Shown piece after piece: positions 13,701 through 26,640 of a DNA stretch of 64,000 nt (its first letter is position 1; every line of letters starts with the position of its first letter). The DNA is taken from the NCBI GenBank assembly GCA_027186245.1, contig CP114496.1, positions 1,123,501-1,187,500 on the forward strand. The letters run 5' to 3'. Under the pieces are notes generated by a model. That model ran no database searches. It was not told the origin of the DNA and was given only the letters and a program-made list of their open reading frames with translations. This stretch comes from Coriaria nepalensis (Eukaryota; Streptophyta; Magnoliopsida; Cucurbitales; Coriariaceae). The position numbers and the translations under genes are program-made.

Positions 13701-14589
13701 AGGTAATTGTAAACCCTAATAATTTTGTACAACAAAAATGAGTAAGGAAATAAATTATAGATAATTAACTTTTAAGTATATAGTAAGGATTAAAAGTAAT
13801 ATATATATATATATATACACGTATACATGTATAGTAAAATCCACTCATATTTGAAATACGTTTATAAATATATAAATATATATATATAAAGTTTTTTAAC
13901 AGTGTATGTCACTCATTTAAATGACATAAGAAGCATATGTCATTATTAAGTGACACGTCCTGCATGGATAAACATCTGATCAAGATAGGGATGTGTCATG
14001 TTTCAAAGTTAAATACATTATGGTTAATAACCATTTTGAATCCGATTGTGTAAGAGATCTTTCGCCGTACACGCATCTTTTACAATAACAAAATAACTTT
14101 CTCTCTTCTTATTCCCTGCTCTCCTTCATAAAGAAGTCGAGTGATTAAGCTACATTATAATCAAGGGGCAAAGCTTGACAAGCCGGTGAAGGACTAAGTA
14201 AGTATGTAACATCAACCTTCTTAAGTTATAGATATAATTCATTATATCATGTATTTAGCATACGCTATTATAACTGGATAGAAAAATTCATATATGTAGA
14301 GGTTAATAAAAATAAGAAGCCAATAATTATAATATTCATGTTAAGTACGATTAATTGAGGGTTTATGTGCTTAAGTTGCAATCTGAAGGTTAAGCACGAA
14401 GTAGGTAAGAAACTGAAGTTAGAATAGAGACTTGTAGATACTCTTATACACTTTTGGCAATGATAATGTTCAAATAAATTTTTAAACTTTATAGAATAAA
14501 ATTAGATGTTATAACCTTCAAATTGATATAAGGCTTGAAATTTTAAGACTTAGGAGCGAAGAGTTATGTAATGTCATAAGTTAACATGA
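13701..14589. other. Intergenic / possible 5' part of the LTR-like repeat
   Basis: AT-rich, with a (TA)n run at 13800-13818. No coding signal. Part of it may belong to the LTR-like repeat that is clearly recognisable from about 14600. Confidence 0.35.
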
Positions 14590-16834
14590 AGGGGTTGACG
14601 GCTCAATGGATCGACGGGGTCAATACCTTCAATATGTGAAAGGCATGACGGGGTCGACACCTTCAATATGCGAAAGGGTTGACGGGGTCGGCGCCTTTAA
14701 TATGCGGTGGCTTGACGTATTCGACTGGTCGATGGGTCGTTAGCTCGATGGGTCGACAAGTCCATGTACTCAACGCCTCCAATATGAAAAATACTCGATG
14801 GATCGACATATTCTACGGGTCGATGGGGTTGACGGGGTCGACGGAGTTGATGGGTCTACGGTCGATGGATCGATGTCTGCTATAATAGACATTCTTAAGA
14901 CGAACAAAGTTTGAAAGGGGAAACATACGAATCTTAAGCTGTAATTTATATAGTATCTTAATAAGATGTTGGTAGAAAATATCCTCAAGATTTCATAATG
15001 TTATAGCACACCAAGTGGTAGAAACATGTTTTAAACCTAGACAATTGAAAACGGAAAAGCAAACCGAAGGAAACTGAAAATGTGCCGCTACAATGAATTA
15101 AGTAAAAGATGTGTTAAATGATTGAAATTATGAGCTAAAAATGTTATGGACCTCACATAAGAGGCATAAATAAGTGGGAACAAAGGTTACTCATTTAAGC
15201 AAGTAAGTTATAATAGGAAAATATTTGGAAATAAATTTCTAAAAATAAATGAGAAATGCATAGTGAGATGAGTTAACTAAATATAAAAGCTTACGGAAAG
15301 TTAAGATTTTACGAAGCTCAGTTAAATTCTTGATTGTATAGATGAACAATAGACGCAGTGTTTGTAAAGTACCTAATCCTTAAGGGAAAGCACATAATCC
15401 AGGTAATATAGATTTCACCTACAATGTGGAATATGTTTTCCAAACTTTAATGAGTGGTTGAATTGATTGACTGGTAAGATGATAAAATTTCTTTTACATT
15501 CATCATGAATTGAGTAACTTCTATGAATGCTAAATTAGCTATGGAATACTGATTTCTGAATTTCACAATATCGTATATTCGTACATGAATTATGTACATT
15601 TACCTCATATCCATATTAGGAAATTGAGGGGAATAAGTGGAATGAAATGTGAAGTACGAAATGAAACCTCTTGAAGGAAGCAAATGTCTTGAAGAGAGGG
15701 ATAATGAAAGTTAAGTATCATACTAACCCTCGAAGGAAGGGTGAGTTAAGGCTCAATGAAAAAAGGATCATGATAAGTTATGCAAAGAAACAATAAGAAA
15801 CAGTAAGTATAATCTCACCTACAACCTGAAAATTATTTTTGAAACATGATGAGTTGTTTCTATTAGTTGCATGGTTGCTCAAGTTATTAATTGATTGTAC
15901 TTATGAAATGATTGATTGTTATGAATGTTATAATTGTTATAGTTGTTGTTATAGAAAATTCTTAAAACAACATATGCACTCATGAGTATCATGCAAAGTT
16001 CACCTCATATTTCATGTTAAAAAATTAAGAGGTATATGAAAATAGAAATAAATTAAATAAATTAAGATGTGTCGTACCGACCCTCGAAGGGAGGACCGAG
16101 GCCCAACAAAGATGGGATTATGATCAGTTATGTTAATGCATGCCGAGGCATGAAATGACCATAGTTAAGTTCGGATTGGGTCGCTCCCCTATCTTTCCAT
16201 TAGTCGAGCGCTCAACTGGTACGTAGACATGACCCAATAAAAAAGAGTAAGTAAGAAAATGTTAGAAAGAGTAAAACATAAGCATGTAATAACCTTTACG
16301 AAACGTATGAGTCTAAGATTATCATATATTATATGTTTCATACATCATATGCATTCACAACTGATTTGTGAGTTATGTCTATTATTGCTAAGCGAAAACT
16401 CACGTCTTACGTTTCATGTTGTAGGTACTAAAAGTAAGTAACTGATTAGTTACCCTGACATGGTTGCCGAGAAAATGCGATGGTGGTAGAGGCAGTAGTG
16501 GTACTAGGACTATAGCTATGCTTTAAACTTCCACTTTAAAACTGTAAAACATAATAGTTATATATATTTTGGTACATCGCAAAAGCTTAGCCTATATTTT
16601 AGAAATCTTTGTATAAATATTTTGAAATCTCGACGTGCACATAAAATAGTAGCTTAATAGTGGACTCTTTTCCTCTGTATGATAAATTTTACTATGAAGA
16701 AATAAATCCTTTTTATAAAGAAATTTTTTTAAAGGATTCTTAAAACTAATTTCTTAGTGGGAAAAATGGATTTTACTCTGATTTTACGAGGAAAAGTTAG
16801 AAGTGTAATGATTTGGACAATGCGGGTCGCTACA
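14590..16834 (+). mobile_element. LTR-like dispersed repeat, copy 1 (longer)
   Basis: This block matches 30420-31765 along most of its length. Shared stretches include CTCATTTAA-CAAGTAA, AAATAAATGAGAAATGCATAG, TCGAAG-rich segments and TTTCATGTTGTAGG. It ends GGGTCGCTACA at 16834, like a plant gypsy LTR, and the second copy is followed directly by a primer-binding site, so I read both as LTRs. Copy 1 is longer than copy 2, partly because a ~400-bp module occurs twice here (about 15395-15800 and 15805-16130). The block sits between the protease remnant and the 3' end of another gypsy element, which suggests nested insertion. A 5' boundary and target duplication were not found. Confidence 0.65.
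14613..14713. repeat. 34-bp minisatellite, three units
   Basis: Three consecutive units start GACGGGGTC at 14613, 14647 and 14681 and contain CTTCAATATG or CTTTAATATG. Looser GGGTCGAC/GGATCGAC motifs continue to about 14875. The block is markedly GC-richer than its surroundings. Confidence 0.8.
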
Positions 16835-17140
16835 GCAATCCATCAAATTTGTCTTTCTTTCTCTTACTCTTTTCTTTTATTTTAATTTTCAATTTTGCAC
16901 GTTTTCTTTTTCTCTACATTTATTCTTCTAATTGGAATAATCAATTTCACATTGAAGACAATTTAAATATTAAGTGTGGGGGAGGATTTAGATTTGTTAT
17001 CCTAAAAAAAAGCTGTAATTTTTTTTTGAAATTTTTAAATTTTGCATGTTTTCTTTTCCTCTACTTTTGATCTTAGATTTGTTATCCTAAAAAGAAACTG
17101 AAAAAATTTTGAAAACTTAAAAATTTTGCATTTTCTTTTC
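16835..17140 (+). mobile_element. 3' end of a gypsy element with polypurine tract and 85-bp tandem repeat
   Basis: The phrase AAGTGTGGGGGAGG at about 16973-16986, preceded by TTGAAGACAATTTAAATATT, is the usual 3' polypurine region of Athila/gypsy-type plant elements. Two tandem copies of a unit that begins TTAGATTTGTTATCCTAAAA follow at 16988-17072 and 17073-17140. This probably belongs to the same element as the gag-protease remnant at 11.9-13.7 kb, separated from it by the inserted LTR-like repeat. Confidence 0.55.
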
Positions 17141-19162
17141 TAGCTTTATTAGGCATTCTTAGTTTGTTGTGTTTTGTGTCTTAAGAAGCTTTCCATCTAC
17201 CATAATGAGATTAGACCTTAAAATTATTGCTTTAGATCTTACTATTATTTTTTAGTTAATATGGTTTTACGATGATTATACTCAAATCTTTAACCACAAT
17301 AGCTTTCTTTTTTTAGATTTTTAGATATGCATGTTAGGATGTGTGAAATGCTTATATTTCTTTAGTTTGAATATTAATTGAGGTTAACATACGAGGTTAA
17401 ATGCCATAACTTTACTGGAGGACTGTTAAAGAGGACGATTAATCGAGCACCACTTGGAAAATAATAAACGCATTAGGATTTACGACCATTACCAGATCAA
17501 CGAGTGCCCTTATTGATGTTCTCAAGAGAACATCCTCCTAGTAAGATAATTTGAGCCTTCATTTAAACTTTTTTTTTATTAACCACGTATCCGTACTTAT
17601 TACCTGTAGTATAATTATATCTTTACTTTTGTTTTAAAGATGAAATGGAGTTAACATTGAGGAGACTTATTTTTGGCATGAAGAAATATTCAAAAAGGAT
17701 TTGGGATTGTTTGTAGTAAGCAAAAAAAATTTGAAAAATGAAATTGATTGGTAAAACAAATCTCCAAGGCGCTTGACAACCCTTATCAACATCTTGGATG
17801 AAAGTTTGAATTCCCACCAATTTGAGAAAAAAAAAATTCAATCTCAATTATTAAATGAAGCTATGAGGTTGGTGAAAATAAAGAAAATGAACAAACATAA
17901 TGATATTTTGTCCATGTCAGTTGCTTTGAGTTTTTGATAACCATAATAACATTGTCTCTCACAATATTACTCCATAAGTTTTTAGGATCTTTGTTACATC
18001 TTATCCCTCATTTCATACGAAGAAATCGAATCTGTTTCTTGCAAATAAATGTAATCGATGAGATCGGTATTTTCGCAAAAAATCGGATTGGACTTTCTTT
18101 TTCTTTTTTTTTTAGATAAATGGGATTGTGTAGTTGTTTGGGAAAATTTTAGGAAAAAAAAATATAGGGTAAAAAAAACAAATATATTTAATTTAAATTA
18201 GTTAAGGGGTTGTCTTGAAAATAAACATTTGTTTTTAAACCTATGGGTCAAATCGAGTTGTATTGAGTCAGGTTAATTGTTAGAATCCGGTTTGTTAAAA
18301 AAATTGAGAGTTTATTATAATTTTAATTTAAATTTTAGATGTTTTCATTATAATTATAATAGTCTTGGGTATTTATTATAATATAAATTTATTTTTTTTT
18401 GTATTTATTATAATTTAAGTAAAGTTTTGTGAGTTAATAATAATTTTCCCAATTTTCCCATATTTTAATTTTAGAATTCCTAGAATTTAGATATCATTTT
18501 TTTTACTTTCATACCTATGAATTCGATTAGAGGAAATTAGCATCATCAATTATAAAAGGTAAATGATTTTTTACTACCTTAAGTTACGAAGAATTAGCAA
18601 AATATTATTTTGTGTAATCAAAATTCATATTTTATTATTTTAAACTTTTATTTTTAAGTTAATAACTCTCTTATAATCTATTACAATACAAATTGATTAG
18701 TATCTAAAAATTTAATTAATTTTTATCAATTAATTATTATATTTTTAAATATTTTTACTTACAATAAATTTTAATTATATTAATTTTGAACTAACTCACC
18801 GATTATCGCGATTGAATCCATTACTTCTGTCACCATCACCACTCTTTCGAAAAAAATAATAAAATATTAAATTATGGATTAATTTATATCTTTGAATTGG
18901 ATTTAAAAAAAATATTGATGCAAAAATATTATTTAAAATAATAAAATACAAGTTTTTAATATATATAATAATATTTACCTAAATATTCCTACTTGAGGAT
19001 AGTAAAAATTGACCCCAATCTTGAAGACAAAAAGAATAATTTCGTCGTTTGGTGGCTTAATAAATAATAAAGTAGATGCTCAGATGGGGGTGTCAGTAAA
19101 TATAAAACATCAAAAATGTCAGGTATAAAGAGAAATCTGATCATTTTACAGAGTAGTAGTAA
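17141..19162. other. Intergenic AT-rich DNA
   Basis: No gene, RNA or clear element is visible. Long A/T runs and a segment near 18550-18680 that resembles 7130-7210 suggest old dispersed repeats. Confidence 0.45.
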
Positions 19163-19555
19163 ATGCATCTACAACTGCAGTCTGAGTCTTCTCCTATCCT
19201 TAAATTCCTTGCATTCATAACCGATATCCCATCACCTCCCCTACGTCTCAGTGCCTTTAATTTTATTCCACTGATCCATCCGTATAGAAATAAGATAAAA
19301 AGTACAATCCTGTGCAGGGGCAGTGTGCGCACGTTAACCGAAACGGCGCAAATTAGCACTATCCACTGTCTAACGTCATATACACATTGCCGTGTTCACG
19401 AAGAAGGTTCTATCCCCTTTTCAACGTGCGATCGATTAGCCTCTAGTTTTCTCTCAATCCAATCGCCTTCTTCCTCCCCTTTTATACCCACTTTCTTTCT
19501 CACCTTTTTATCCTATTCTGAATTTTCTCGAGAAAATTTTTCTTTTTCATTTGTA
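19163..19555 (+). promoter_or_regulatory. 5' leader/promoter of the MPO1-like gene
   Basis: Pyrimidine-rich DNA immediately upstream of the chosen ATG (19556). TTTTATACCC near 19478 could be a TATA-type element. The frame of the gene stays open upstream to an ATG at 19163 (131 codons), but this leader-like sequence has no family counterpart. Confidence 0.35.
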
Positions 19556-20963
19556 ATGGGGAAGAGTGGATTGTTTGATCTTGAGAGGCACTTTGCCTTC
19601 TATGGCGCGTATCATAGCAACCCAATTAACATTTTCATTCATACCCTTTTTGTTTGGCCAATTTTCTTCACTGGTCTTATGCTTCTCTATTTCACCCCTG
19701 TTTTCTACTCTCTCCCTACCTGCCCTTGTGGGTTTGATCATGGTCTGGTTTTGAATTTTGGGTTCGTTTTTGCTTTGATTTATGCTGCCTTCTATTTCCT
19801 TATGGATAAGAAAGCTGGGTCTTTGGCTGCTCTCTTATGTCTTCTATGTTGGATTGGAGCAAGTGTTCTTTCTCACAAACTCGGTTATTCTCTCTCTTGG
19901 AAGGTATAAGTTTGTCAATCATAGTTTTTGTTGACTATATGTATATATATTTAATTTGAGTTTGGTAGCTGAGAAATTGGAAGAGAATGGTAGGGATGCA
20001 TTTTTTTTCTCGTGAAGAATGGAGAACAATAGAAGATTTTTTGTTTTTGTTTGGGTGTTATAGGGTTTATGATTTTAATTAATCAAGGGGTCTTTAATAA
20101 TTTTAGAGGAAACAGTCTGGGTCCCTTTCAATCTGATGGTTTTCTGTGGCATGCTTTAACTACTCATATGATCTCAACTATGGAGGTTGCATTAAATGAT
20201 GTGGTCCATTTGTGCATTATTTGATTAGTCTTATTATCTTCTTTTCTGAGTAGTGAATTACACTTGACAAGCCCCCTTTTTTTTTTCTTTTCTTTTTTCC
20301 TTTTTTGCTTTACAACTTGGGTCGATCGGTTGGTATTAAGAAAAAAGATCAGCCTTTTTGTGTTTTTCACATATTCTCCATGATATGATTGCAATTTCTT
20401 GATGAAAAGAAAAGGAAAAAAAACAGAGAGAGAGAGGGAATAAAAATTTTCTATTATCATCCATTAATGGTGTGGTAATTTTGGGTGAATGATTCATTTC
20501 TTACAGGTAGTACTGGCTGCCCAGTTGTTCTGTTGGACTAATCAGTTTATCGGTCATGGAGTTTTCGAGGTAAAATGTTTTATGTGAATTAATATGCTTA
20601 TGATTGTAGGACTATATAATTTTATCATATCAAACACATTTCACAGTTTTTTGTTCTTTCATTGCTTATGGTAGAAACGAGCACCAGCTCTTTTGGACAA
20701 CCTCACTCAAGCCTTTCTAATGGCTCCATTTTTTGTAGTTTTAGAGGTAATCAACACCCCCCCTTCCTCTCTACTTCCTTTTCCAATTTTGTTAATTTTG
20801 ATTAGAAGAAGAGAATAAGATGCGGTTCTATTTACATGGTTTGCAGGTTCTTCAAATATTGTTCAAGTATGAGCCATATCCGGGGTTTCATTCGGTCGTC
20901 AAAGCAAAGATAGAATCGGAAAGAAAAGCTTGGATGGAGAAGAAAGAAAAGAAAATCTCTTAG
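19556..20963 (+). CDS. MPO1-like (DUF962) ER membrane 2-hydroxy fatty acid dioxygenase
   Basis: Four exons, 19556-19903, 20507-20569, 20675-20746 and 20847-20963, all GT/AG and phase 0, give about 199 residues. The protein starts MGKSGLFDLERHFAFYGAYH, the standard N-terminus of the family. The conserved HSNPINIFIH segment, two or more hydrophobic helices (about residues 30-60 and 70-115) and the motif FIGHGVFEKRAPALLDNL follow. The C-terminus is charged (KEKKIS). Yeast MPO1 is an Fe(II)-dependent ER enzyme that shortens 2-hydroxy fatty acids during phytosphingosine breakdown, and the conserved histidines seen here fit metal binding. The start at 19556 is chosen over the in-frame ATG at 19163 because it matches the family. 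The plant substrate is inferred. Confidence 0.92.
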
Positions 20964-21249
20964 ATTGAAATTGCCTTGATTCTGTCAAATAACTGTTTGT
21001 GTTTTGTTACTTTTATTGTTCTAAAGATATAGGACGTATGGATTGTTTGTGATCAATGTATACATATGGTTGAGTTTCGTACTCTTTGGACGAAAACTTT
21101 TCTTATACTTCTGAGGCCCCTTTGATACTTCTTAAATTATATGGTAAATTGAATTCAAACTGGTTAGAGTAATTAATAAGCAGACTATACATTATCTTCA
21201 CCAGGTTCAACCAAACCACAATCTCTTATGGCAATGAATGCTTACGTTA
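20964..21249. other. Intergenic gap
   Basis: 3' flank of the MPO1-like gene and the decayed tail of the neighbouring PPR sequence; nothing else is seen. Confidence 0.5.
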
Positions 21250-22863
21250 TGTAGCCATTTCCTGGCTTCGATTTATGAATACCTCTACCGTTCATCAAAT
21301 GTCTCACTTCAATCCTGATCGACACTCGCATAAGTATTCGCCCAAATAACATAATCGCTACTATGATCCGGATCTAGTTCCAGAAGATGCCTCCTCACGT
21401 CTCCCCCAACCTGACATTTCCGTGGACCCTACAAGCCGCCAATAATATTCTCCATACGATCGAATTGCACTCCATAGGCATACTTTTCACCAAATCGTAT
21501 GCCTCTTCCAGAAACCTGGCTCTTCCGAAAATGTCCACCATGCAACCTTAGGGCTTTAATGTTGGTTTGATAAAATACTCTTTCCTCATTAGATCAAAAT
21601 ATCTTCTCCCTTCATCTACCTTTCCTCCATGGCTACAAGCACATAAAACTCGCAAGAAAAAAATCTCATCTGGTTTCATATACTTCTCTTCTGACATCTT
21701 TACGAAAACTTCCAATACCTTATTGGCTTCTCCGTGAGTTGCTAGCCCCATAATCATTGTATTCCATGTCATAATACTCTTCTTCTCCATCCTGTCAAAT
21801 ATTTCATAGGCTTGTTCGAAAAATCCACACTTAGCATACATGTCGATTAAGGAATTTGAGATGGGTATGCAATTTTGAAGACTAATACCATGATTATCAC
21901 TAATACATGAATGAATCCAAGTTCCGAACTCTAAAGGCCCCAAGTGAAAAACAAGCAGATAAGATTACAGCCAATGTGACATCATCCGGATCCATATCCA
22001 CTTTTCAACATCATAAAAAACAAGTTCATGAATTCTGTTAAAAGTCTGATAAGATAGTTGAGCATGTTTTTTATAAGTTTGAATTTTTAGGATAATTGGT
22101 AACTTAACATAGCATCAAAGTTGGGGTTTCGAATTCAAATCACAGCTATTCCTCATTTTATTATTTATGCATAGGATATGCCTCTTGAGTTTTGTTTGCT
22201 ATTTATTTGAACTTATAAAGCTCACATTTTTATGAGTTTGCTCGTGAATGAGAGTGTTAAGAATCTTAATAATAAATAACATAATTGAACTTAAATTTTG
22301 AGGACAATCGTTAACTTAATAGCTTTTTTGAACATTGCACAATTGACATGACAATCAATAATAGTGTTCCAAGAAACTAAACTTGGTTCCGGAATTTCAT
22401 CGAAAAGATAGTGTGTTTTAGTCTCCTTAAACATGCCATAGACATGAATCAGAGTGTTCCTCACATACTCATGAGAATCTAAGCCAAGTACCAGAATATT
22501 ACAATGTAATTGTTTCCCTAAAAGAACTGACCCCAATTTTTCCGAAATTTTAAGTAAGAAAGACAATGTGAAATTGTCAACCAACATGCCTTTTCTTTGC
22601 ATTTGCTCATAAAATCCAAAAGCACTTTCTGGGTTATTAGCTTTATCAAACCCTCTAATCATGGTATTAAAGAGAAACCCATTTGGGTTTTCGATTTGAT
22701 CGAAAACCGAAACGGCATAATCCATGTCTACAAGCTCGGAAACAGCACAAAACACAATGATCTTGCCAACCAAAAAGAGGTTTTGCTCAAAACCCAAGTG
22801 TATGATATGGGAATGGATTTGATTTAACCCTTTGATGGTGGAGCATCTTTTTAAAAGGAACAT
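21250..22863 (-). pseudogene. PPR protein pseudogene (PLS-type, E-domain class)
   Basis: Minus strand. From 22863 the reading starts MFLLKRCSTIKGLNQIHSHI and holds several PPR units with typical phrases such as FNTMIRGF, LLGKQLHCNILV and LVSWNTIIDCHV. Homology stops near 22316 and resumes at about 22005 with DPDDVTLAVILSACFSLGA. One frameshift later it continues as EFGTWIHSCI, LIDMYAKCG and TWNTMIMGLATHG. An in-frame TAA near 21550 precedes GCMVDIFGRARFLEEAYDLV and an E-domain-like tail with more stops. Plant PLS-class PPR proteins usually act in organelle RNA editing or processing. Here a ~300-bp interruption, a frameshift and at least two stops rule out a normal product. No intron explanation fits, because stops remain inside the repeat units. 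Confidence 0.85.
22016..22316. repeat. ~300-bp insertion inside the PPR pseudogene
   Basis: This AT-rich segment separates two halves of PPR homology. It carries two direct repeats, about 22081-22107 and 22290-22316, both reading like GGA-AAT-G-TAACTTAA. The sequence TTAACATAGCATCAAAG next to the first copy resembles the common plant repeat TTAACATGGTATCAGAGC, and GGTTTCGAATTCAAATC could be a degraded Pol III B box. A small retroposon is possible. I could not define a clean target duplication. Confidence 0.4.
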
Positions 22864-24469
22864 AAGGTTTTCCCTCTTTTCTAATGGTGTTGTGATTTGG
22901 GTTTGGATTTTAAATGGTTACTGGATATGAAGATAAAGAAGAGAGATTGAGATTTGCGTTAGGAAATGGAAAAGGAGAGAGCTTTTCGTTAGCTTGGGAT
23001 AAAAGAGGTCACGCATATTGAAATTTAAGGCGGTTTACAACGGCCATTGTATATGTCCAATTTCTTAACTAGAGCTGTGTGTTCTTTCGCTCTGCAGTTT
23101 AGATTTAGATGGATGCCTTGCCGTCTGCGTTAACTATGCTACATGGAAATGGCCAATGGGCAAATAATAAAGTTGTTGGTAGTTTGGTGAGGCCCAACAG
23201 AGATATTAAATTGGGTACAACTGGACCGACTTCTAAAAAGCCCAGTCTAGACATGGGCTCTGGTCTTCCTCGGCTCTGGCACGGGTCTGTTTCTGTCAGC
23301 GTGATTCCAATTTTTTTTTTTTTTTTTTTAAAGTATACAACGGTATCCAAACATGTAAGACGACAAGTACACTCACCCAATATGTTTGATATCCGCTAAA
23401 ATTAGTCAGATCAAATATTCAATCTAACCAATTTTTTTGGGATAGTTATCTGATCACTATCCAATCTTATTTGTCGGATCAGAACATGCAGGATTAGATA
23501 CGGGTATATTACTCAACCCTTGCAAACCCATGAAGAGGTTCATTTTATCCCCTTCTCACTTTTTCCTCTCGCCATATTCTTACTTATAAATACCACCTTC
23601 TATGATTTTCATACTTTTTAATCAAACTCTATCTTATATAATTTTCAGCCAAATATTTAATTTGTAAAAATCAAACTTTTTAGTTCAATTATTTTTCGAG
23701 AAAAATAATTCAACGTTTCACGCTCACATAACATGCCACATCATTAAAAATATATGTTTTCAATTATCTCATCTCTCTTTCAATTTTTCCACTTTTCTAT
23801 CCTACTAATTTACTATTTTTTTTATACTCCAAATTTTCCTCCTTTTTTTGGAAAAATGAAAAAATTAACGTAAGAAAAAAAAAACTTGATTCGCATTCTC
23901 GTGAAAAAAAAAATTAAATTGAAAGATCCAATTTTCAGCGATCAAAATGATCTGATTTTTTTTATAAGTATCCAAATTAAATCGGTCCAGTTATTTGTGG
24001 AAACTTGATTAGATCAATCATATCCTTTGCGAGGAATACGATCTTATCGATCTGGTTCTTTCTTGCGTTAAAACTAGATATGGTTCTTTCTTGTGAAAAA
24101 TCTAATCTAATCAATCTGATTCATCTTCTTCGTAAGTAAGTAAGAAGAAACCAGATCTTGGAAAAAAAAATGGAGGTCTAGTTCGAAATCTTGGACTAAA
24201 CCTTCGTTGGAGATCTTCCTCACACTTACAGATGCACGACATACATTTATTAGTGAAAATTGAATGTAATGAATATAAATTAATTTATTCCCACTTATAA
24301 TGAATGTAATGACATTAACACAAGTCAGTGGATCTCCTCAAACATGCAGTGGAAGTGTCATTTCAAATATTGACATCCAGGTTCTGATCCCATCAGACTA
24401 TACTAAGATCTGAGTTGATGTATATGAATAAAAATCCATCTGGAAATCCGATTTTACATTTTCTAATCA
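22864..24469. other. Intergenic DNA
   Basis: No supported gene. There is a long T run near 23311-23329 and AT-rich filler after it. Open frames near 23.1-23.4 kb on both strands overlap each other and match nothing I know. Confidence 0.45.
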
Positions 24470-26640
24470 ATCAAAGAACTAAAAAAATAATCAAGATGAG
24501 ATCTAGAAATGATCTAAGGTTAGAAGAAGTTTACTTAGCAATCACTCCTTCAAAACTAGAAGGTTTACATCGTTAGATCCGATCCGATACCTTGAGCTGT
24601 TATACGCTGCTAACGTGCACCACTCAACATCGTTCCTACAAAACCACCACAAAATAGCTATGTTTTCCTTGTATGGATTGAAGCTATGATCCGGCCTATA
24701 CTAATATCCACGCGAACAATAATTCTCGGTTAATTTCTAGGTTGATTCTCAATACATGAGATTTCTACCTTTTGAAGAGAAATAATATGTTGAGATGGTT
24801 AAAGATAATTTTTTTAATCTCATTCACACTCTTTACACAAAATGGATGGCCACTCTTAGCATCAAATGAAAGAGTTTATTGGATAATAGATAAAAATCTC
24901 TTTGAATTGTTAATTGGTTAAAGTAGCCAAAAGTGGTCAAAAGTTGCCTAAAGCATTCTATCAAAAGATGGAGGGGGAACATCTTTCCTTTAACCCATGT
25001 GATTCCATGTGGGTTCACATAACCCACTTACTAATTAACCCAATAGATTTTTACTTCAGACCCACCCGATTATTTTTACCGTGCTTGAAAACTTTTATCG
25101 TGGCTCAGAAATTTTACCGTTTCAATTTCTCATCTAACTTTAAATGGAAAAGTACAGACTTTAATTTGGGTCTTCCATCATAATCCCAGTTCGATTCCTT
25201 AATACTTTAATGATCAATTAGGTTTTTCCTTTGACCAAAAAAATATAGTGTGACTTTATATTTATTAGATTTAATTTAATAAACATATTTAGTCAATATA
25301 ATATTTTTCTAATTAATTATTTTATTTCAAGTTAAATAAAAATCACACTTTGGTTATGTTAGTAGTGCGAGTATGATATAGACTTCACAAATTAAACTAA
25401 TTAATTATTTAACTCTTAAATCAAGTTTTTTAAGAATAAGTCGAATTTCCAAATTCATATGCTAATCGAGACGTAGTCCTCTTTTACGTGTGTGACCTAA
25501 TAGGTTCTCCACTATACCGGTAGGTGGGCCCCACGATGACTTATGGGTTTATTCATTCAAGTGAATGATTAATGAATCATTTAAATCTTAGAATATTTTT
25601 TAAATCAAATATTTAATTCGATTATATTTCATGATTAATTAAATTTAAGCCACCAGACCCATATTGACATCTTTAAAACATATATGAGCTACCCGTGTAA
25701 TGAGAAGTTCTAAGAACCTCCCAAGAGCCCGTTGAAACTATTACCATACCAGAATGATCCTTCCATCTACTACCATAATCTTAGTCAGTCTTATGGCATG
25801 GTTTAACTATTAGACGCTATTAGATTTGATCATATGAATCATGTGATTCCTTATGAAATTTTAGATAATTGATCTATGGAAACTCATTTCTAATCATTTT
25901 ATTTTGCAAAGATTCCTAATCACATAAGGTATAACACACATAGGATTCATCCTCTAATAATGAGGTGATGGATTATATTTTATCACCCTACAGACTGCAT
26001 GTACTCGAGCATGCCCAATGGTTCATCTTTTTAGTAACACTTAGGTAGGGTCATGTAGAATGATATCAAAGTATGATATTTTATACACTAGTACTATATT
26101 GTTTTCAGGTATGAGAATCACAATTATAATAGTCACTCGACATTAATAGTCATTGAAATTTTTTTCGTGATCATATTCAGTAATTAATCTTTTATTAATC
26201 GCCTATATGTCTAATCCAATATTTTTCAATACCGATGATTACGATAACATTACTCTTCCTAAGAATAAGATAACACATATAATAGTATTTATGTATTGTC
26301 ATTATTTTATCATGACAATTCTATGACTATGAACTGTTTGGGTCTTAGATTTATAGCTATTCAAATCTCATCGACCATAATATATATCATGATTCTAAGT
26401 GCATTACTTAAAATCCGAAAATCTATCAAGTATGCTTAGTAATTAATCATACATGCAAATTTTTATTTACAACTTTATAATATCATGATAACGTATTATA
26501 TGCTCAATTGATTACTATGCATTCAATGGTTGATAACCTCTATAATTCAAAATTGATTCTCATAAATATTTGACTCTATCGAATCATACCCGTTTAACTT
26601 AACGGACATTATACTTTTAGTTAATTGGTTTGAATTGGCT
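24470..26640. mobile_element. LTR-like retrotransposon block, no coding domain
   Basis: The segment 26290-26620 is homologous, in inverted orientation, to 39050-39350: both contain AACTGTTTGGGTCTTA, ATCATGATT, TCAAGTATGCTTAG and AATGGTTGATAAC. In the second place the segment lies inside a copia remnant. The remainder has no gag or pol. I read it as a decayed LTR or solo LTR of a long-LTR family; its borders are uncertain. Confidence 0.45.

Noticed and set aside
14770..14988. Ser/Thr/Pro-repeat ORF on the minus strand
   Set aside because: The DPSTPSTPST repeats are simply the translation of the GTCGAC minisatellite DNA.
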